Source: Rubrivivax sp. (GTDB lineage Bacteria; Pseudomonadota; Gammaproteobacteria; Burkholderiales; Burkholderiaceae_C). Taken from it: a stretch of 34,557 nucleotides of DNA. Of the stretch, positions 31,375-34,557 are shown one piece after another (position 1 is the first letter of the stretch; every line of letters starts with the position of its first letter). The stretch is taken from positions 1 to 34,557 of the forward strand of contig JAJTDE010000037.1 in NCBI GenBank assembly GCA_021298085.1, written 5' to 3'. The position numbers and the translations under genes were made by a program. The notes under the pieces were generated by a model, which was given only the letters and a program-made list of their open reading frames with translations, made no database searches and was not told the origin of the DNA.

Positions 31375-32484
31375 ATGCCAAACCGCACCCGCCACAACGT
31401 CTGCCGCTGCACCACCCCTGCGGGCCCCTGCCCGACGACCCGGCGCGTACGCACGGCACTGCTGGCGATGGCGGCGTGGTTTGGCGGCCCCGGTGCGGCC
31501 ATGGCCAGCAGCGACGCCCTTCAAGCCTGCCTGCTGCGCGCCTTGCGCGACGCCGCACCCACCACGACAGTGGCCGAGCTGCGCCAAGGCTGCCAGGCCG
31601 AGGCCACCGCCCCGGCGCAGAAGCTGCCGCCGGCAGTGGTGGACCTGCTGGCCAAGGCACCCGAGGAGCAATCGGTGGTGGAACGCCGCACCGCGTCCGA
31701 GCTGCGCGCCGTGAGCGAACCCTTTGCGCTGCTGCCGCACAGGCCTAACTACCTGCTGCCGCTGACCCATCACGAGCGTCCCAGCGGCAGCGAGACCACG
31801 GCCCAGGCCTTCAAGTCCATCGAAAGCCACTTCCAGATCAGCTTCAAGTTTGCGCTGTCCAGGCCCTGGTTCGACGGGCGCATGGTGCCCTTCTTCGGCT
31901 ACACCGGGCGTTCCTGGTGGCAGGTCTACGACAGCGAACGCTCCAGGCCCTTCCGGGAATACAACCACGAACCGGAACTGCTGCTGGCCATGCCGTCCAG
32001 CCAGGGCCTGCCCTGGGGCTGGCGCCACCGGCTGACGATGCTGGGCTTCAACCACCAGTCCAACGGCCGGGAGGTTCCGGCCTCGCGCAGCTGGAACCGC
32101 CTGACCGCGGAGTTCTACGCCGACCAGGGGCAGCACGCCTGGTCATCGCTGCGGGTCTGGCAACGCATTCCCGAGCGGGCCAAACGCTCGCCCACCGACA
32201 GCGAAGGCGACGACAACCCGCTGATCACCCGCTACCTCGGCCACGCCGAATGGCGGCTGGGGCGCGCCAGCCCCGACGGGCACAACCTGACGCTGATGCT
32301 GCGCCGCTCGCTGCACCGGCAAGGCCACGGGGCCGTGCAGCTGGACTGGAGCCACCCGGCGGGGTGGTCACCGTCGCTGCGGGCCTACGCTCAGGTGTTC
32401 AGTGGCTACGGCGACAGCCTGATCGACTACAACCACCGCATCCAGCGCATCGGCATCGGGCTGATGCTGAACGACTGGTTCTGA
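31375..32484 (+). CDS. pldA: Outer-membrane phospholipase A (OMPLA)
   Basis: A 369-residue outer-membrane beta-barrel enzyme. The family active site is intact: H227 and S229 in FNHQSNGR, with N241 in SRSWNRL completing the His-Ser-Asn triad of OMPLA, and R232 nearby. The protein ends GIGLMLNDWF with a terminal Phe, the usual outer-membrane signature. The N-terminal leader is long: about 25 basic residues precede the hydrophobic stretch TALLAMAAWFGGPGAAMA, so the true start might lie later, though no better codon is obvious. OMPLA hydrolyses phospholipids that reach the outer leaflet and so maintains membrane asymmetry. A CATACT box 10 bases before the ATG is a weak promoter candidate. It converges with the nitroreductase gene. 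Confidence 0.93.
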   Translation: MPNRTRHNVCRCTTPAGPCPTTRRVRTALLAMAAWFGGPGAAMASSDALQACLLRALRDAAPTTTVAELRQGCQAEATAPAQKLPPAVVDLLAKAPEEQSVVERRTASELRAVSEPFALLPHRPNYLLPLTHHERPSGSETTAQAFKSIESHFQISFKFALSRPWFDGRMVPFFGYTGRSWWQVYDSERSRPFREYNHEPELLLAMPSSQGLPWGWRHRLTMLGFNHQSNGREVPASRSWNRLTAEFYADQGQHAWSSLRVWQRIPERAKRSPTDSEGDDNPLITRYLGHAEWRLGRASPDGHNLTLMLRRSLHRQGHGAVQLDWSHPAGWSPSLRAYAQVFSGYGDSLIDYNHRIQRIGIGLMLNDWF

Positions 32485-32497
32485 GGGCCCCTGCTGC

Positions 32498-33133
32498 TCA
32501 GCCACCCGCCGACTCCGGCCCGGGTGGGCGCCACAGGCCCAGCACGGGTGAGTCATTGCCCCGGCGCGCATGCGCTGCATGCCGGGGCGTACCGGCAATC
32601 ACCCACGCGACCAGTTGTTCACCTTCACGGCAGAAGGCCTCGGCCACAGCCGGGTCAGACACCGAACTGCCGCTCAAGGTCTTGGCGCCAAAGCCCATCA
32701 GGTGCAGGCCATTGAGCAGGTTCATCAGGGCCGCACCAGCGCAGATCCAGTGCTCGTGCACGGGAACCTCATCCAGCACGGCGCTGGCCTGCACCACCAG
32801 CGCCGCCAGACCGGGCCCGTTGAGCGCACGGTCCCGGGCGGCCTGCACCTCGGTGGGCGGCAGGCCACGCGCCGTGGCACCTTGGGCGAAGCGTTCGGCC
32901 AGTTCAGCGCGTTGATGGTCGCCCACCACGACGAAGCGAAAAGGCCGCAAGGCCCGGTGATCCGGTGCGCGTGCGGCCAATTCGGCTGCGGCCAGCCACT
33001 GCGCCAGGGTGGGCCCTGGCTCGGCCAGGTGCCGCGGGCTGACGGAAAAGCGCAAGGCCAGCGCCTCCCAGGCGGCATCGAGCGGGGGTTCCAGGCGGGT
33101 GTGGCCATTCCCTGGACTGGTGTCGCTGGCCAC
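32498..33133 (-). CDS. Nitroreductase family protein (YdjA-like)
   Basis: A 211-residue FMN-binding oxidoreductase of the small YdjA-like subgroup. The FMN/active-site pattern LAARAPDHRALRPFRFVVVG lies at about residues 52-71, and the second conserved region, GAALMNLLNGLHLMGFGAKT, at about 132-151. Such enzymes reduce nitro groups or quinones with NAD(P)H; the natural substrate is unknown. The stop is 14 bases from the pldA stop (convergent), and the ATG lies just 3 bases after the stop of the small gene upstream, so it is probably the last gene of the operon that begins beyond the right edge. Confidence 0.87.
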   Translation of the reverse strand: MASDTSPGNGHTRLEPPLDAAWEALALRFSVSPRHLAEPGPTLAQWLAAAELAARAPDHRALRPFRFVVVGDHQRAELAERFAQGATARGLPPTEVQAARDRALNGPGLAALVVQASAVLDEVPVHEHWICAGAALMNLLNGLHLMGFGAKTLSGSSVSDPAVAEAFCREGEQLVAWVIAGTPRHAAHARRGNDSPVLGLWRPPGPESAGG

Positions 33134-33136
33134 GGC

Positions 33137-33484
33137 TCAACCGCCCCCTCGCATCATGTAGAGGTCAAACCGCCGCATGTAGCGGAAACGCTGCGCGCCG
33201 TCCAGCCCGGTGAAGCTGAACCCCACCTGCAGGCGGGGCAGCACCGCCAGGCCGATCACCCGCGGTGGCAGCACGGCCCATTCGAGCCGCAGGCCGGCCT
33301 CAGGCTGGTCGGCCCAGCGCTGCGCCAGCTGCCGACCCGCCCGCTGCACCTCGCCCTCGCCCAACGCCGCGGGCAACCAGCCCAGCCACTCGGCTTCGGT
33401 GCAGCCGTATTCGCGGGTGAACTGTTCAGCGTACGAGGCTTGCAGTTCAGCCCCCTGCGATGGGCGGCCAGATGGCCAGCACAT
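33137..33484 (-). CDS. Small protein of unknown function, next to the MoaD-like gene
   Basis: A 115-residue protein that I do not recognise. It has a Tyr/Glu-rich opening (ASYAEQFTREYGCTEAEWLG), a middle with WAVLPPRVIGLAVLPRL and a C-terminus RYMRRFDLYMMRGGG, where hydrophobic strands alternate with basic residues. No signal peptide or helix is seen. The start is uncertain: the first ATG lies 38 bases inside the moaD-like gene, and a later non-ATG start near the ELQASYAE segment is possible. Its position between the MoaD-like and nitroreductase genes suggests it could be a maturation or accessory factor of the same enzyme system. The coding reading is supported by the tight spacing on both sides. 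Confidence 0.65.
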   Translation of the reverse strand: MCWPSGRPSQGAELQASYAEQFTREYGCTEAEWLGWLPAALGEGEVQRAGRQLAQRWADQPEAGLRLEWAVLPPRVIGLAVLPRLQVGFSFTGLDGAQRFRYMRRFDLYMMRGGG

Positions 33485-33701
33485 CCCCTTCGCGCAGAGC
33501 GTGGGTCATGCGCTGCTCGGGCGCCACATACACACCATTGACCAGCACCAGGTGGACCATCTTCTCCGGCAGGCCGAAGGGCTCGATCACCTCGCGGATG
33601 GTGGCGCCAGGCGCCACCTCCAGCGGCATGCGGTTGTCCTGGCGAACCGCCGCGGGCAGGAAGTCACCCAGGCTGGCGTAGAGCTTGAACTCGATCTTCA
33701 T
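33447..33701 (-). CDS. MoaD/ThiS-like ubiquitin-fold sulfur-carrier protein
   Basis: An 84-residue protein with the beta-grasp fold. It begins MKIEFKLYASLGDFLP, has VLVNGVYVAPEQRMTHALRE and GDVLAIWPPIAGG, and ends in the characteristic Gly-Gly that is adenylated and thiocarboxylated in MoaD and ThiS. Such proteins supply sulfur for molybdopterin or thiamin. Together with the FAD-dependent oxidoreductase that begins to its right, the arrangement resembles the accessory genes of tungsten-dependent aldehyde oxidoreductase operons. Its ATG lies 19 bases after the end of that oxidoreductase gene. Confidence 0.88.
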   Translation of the reverse strand: MKIEFKLYASLGDFLPAAVRQDNRMPLEVAPGATIREVIEPFGLPEKMVHLVLVNGVYVAPEQRMTHALREGDVLAIWPPIAGG

Positions 33702-33720
33702 GCGTCAGCAGTGTGCCGCG

Positions 33721-34557
33721 TCAACGGGCCGGCACATGACCGCGCTCGGCTTGCCCTTGTGCCGCCGCCAGGTATGCCTCCATCAGCAGCGTCGGGTCAT
33801 GCAGAAGCTTGTCCTTCCAAGGCCCGAGCTTGACCTGGCCTTCCACCAAGCCCCGCATCACGCCCACATGCTCTGTCCAGCCCACGCTGTTGCAGCCGAC
33901 CATCACATCGCCCTGGAACTGCAGGCTCAGGTGTCGGTTGTCGGCGCGCTGGGTGAGCTCCACGTGTTCACCGCCGGGCACCCCCTGCCAGTTGCCAAAG
34001 CTGCTGGAAATCAGGCCCAGGGTGTCGAGCACGTTGATCTGCGTGACCCCGCGCAGCTCAGCCCTGCGGCCCACCATGTTCTGCGCCGCCACCACGGCCT
34101 GGTCGGCCGCGTTGGGCTGGATGGCGCTGACGATGGTCTGGCCGCTCACCTTGTCAAACGCCTCGGCGCAGTCGCCAGCGGCGTAGATGCCGGGGACGTT
34201 GGTCTGCAGGTGTTCATCGGTCAGGACACCCTGCAAGCAGGTGATGCCGCTGTTTTCCAGGAAGCCGATGTTGGGCCGCACACCGGTGGCGCTGATGACC
34301 AGGTCGGCGTCGAGGTGTTCGCCGCTGGACAGGCGGACCCTCAGCGGCGCGGCGGCGGGCTTTTCCGCCGAGGCCAGGCCGACGGCTGCCGCCACCTTGC
34401 TGAAGAAGCCGCCCGAGGCCGCTGCGGACGAGACCTGCTCGATGGCGTCCACCCGGCAGCCGGTGTAGACACGCACGCCCTTGGCCTCGCACCAGTCCTT
34501 GATCATGCCGCCGGCGGTGGGGCCCATCATGCGCGGCACCATGCGGTCACCCATCTC
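33721..34557 (-). CDS. FAD/NAD(P)H-dependent oxidoreductase, C-terminal part (5' end beyond the window)
   Basis: At least 279 residues of a pyridine-nucleotide-disulfide-type flavoprotein, with no start in the window. Visible features are MGDRMVPRMMGPTAGGMIKD in the substrate/NAD-domain region, LVISATGVRPNIGFLENSGI with the GxxP pattern, and the FAD-binding VPGIYAAGDCAEAFD. The rubredoxin/nitrite reductase-like layout matches the FAD subunit (AorC) of tungsten aldehyde oxidoreductase complexes, and the neighbouring MoaD-like gene supports that reading, but the W-enzyme itself is not in the window. A CoA-disulfide reductase or NADH oxidase is the alternative. Confidence 0.82.
   Translation of the reverse strand, partial: EMGDRMVPRMMGPTAGGMIKDWCEAKGVRVYTGCRVDAIEQVSSAAASGGFFSKVAAAVGLASAEKPAAAPLRVRLSSGEHLDADLVISATGVRPNIGFLENSGITCLQGVLTDEHLQTNVPGIYAAGDCAEAFDKVSGQTIVSAIQPNAADQAVVAAQNMVGRRAELRGVTQINVLDTLGLISSSFGNWQGVPGGEHVELTQRADNRHLSLQFQGDVMVGCNSVGWTEHVGVMRGLVEGQVKLGPWKDKLLHDPTLLMEAYLAAAQGQAERGHVPAR

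Noticed and set aside
32481..32501. CTGAG/CTCAG hairpin between pldA and the nitroreductase gene
   Set aside because: Only 5 bp with an 11-base loop, expected often by chance in this base composition.
1..34557. tRNA, rRNA, CRISPR arrays, insertion sequences or prophage
   Set aside because: No regularly spaced repeats, no transposase or integrase motifs and no RNA-gene signatures were seen; all gaps between genes are under 200 bases.

Overview
The window is a GC-rich, tightly packed stretch of a Gram-negative chromosome. The Tol proteins, outer-membrane phospholipase A, polysaccharide export genes and two TRAP transporters point to a betaproteobacterium, most likely a Burkholderiales member (Comamonadaceae or Rubrivivax/Leptothrix-like). 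This assignment is inferred from protein character and not from any marker gene. No rRNA, tRNA, CRISPR array, transposase or phage gene was seen, and no gene-free stretch exceeds 300 bases.

Layout. (1) 1-395, minus: 5' end of a FadB-like enoyl-CoA hydratase/3-hydroxyacyl-CoA dehydrogenase. It faces (2) 581-3209, plus: ybgC-tolQ-tolR-tolA, which stops after tolA; tolB and pal are not here. (3) 3223-4527: pyroglutamyl peptidase (minus) and a secreted NTF2-like protein (plus). (4) 4555-16161, minus: a eight-gene exopolysaccharide operon, transcribed in the order export protein, chain-length protein, GH5 glycanase, O-antigen ligase/polymerase-type protein, GT4-GT26 fusion, degenerate tyrosine-autokinase-like ATPase, GINT1-like/GT4 fusion, flippase. 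Several junctions are 4-base start/stop overlaps. (5) 16263-28405: an island that appears devoted to 5-oxoproline (pyroglutamate) and D-glutamate. On the minus strand are D-glutamate cyclase (DUF1445), TRAP DctP-DctQ-DctM and a fused eukaryote-type 5-oxoprolinase, then a separate minus operon of an Asp/Glu-racemase-like protein and a LysR regulator. On the plus strand is a second, paralogous DctP-DctQ-DctM set. (6) 28562-31336, plus: a solitary GspE/PilB-type ATPase with an MshEN (c-di-GMP-binding type) domain, behind a sequence resembling a flagellar sigma-28 promoter. (7) 31375-32484, plus: pldA. (8) 32498-34557, minus: a nitroreductase, a small unknown protein, a MoaD/ThiS-like protein and the C-terminal part of an FAD/NADH oxidoreductase, a set reminiscent of the accessory end of a tungsten aldehyde oxidoreductase (aor) operon.

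How the parts may work together. The most coherent system is region 5: uptake by two TRAP systems whose binding proteins fit the context of the pyroglutamate-binding DctP subfamily known from Bordetella, interconversion of D-glutamate and 5-oxo-D-proline by the cyclase, a racemase-like enzyme that could invert 5-oxoproline or glutamate, and ATP-driven ring opening to L-glutamate. The LysR protein probably controls it through inverted repeats ahead of the cyclase gene. The substrate assignments are inference from families and gene order. The exopolysaccharide operon and the MshEN ATPase may both belong to the attachment/motility switch, also by inference.
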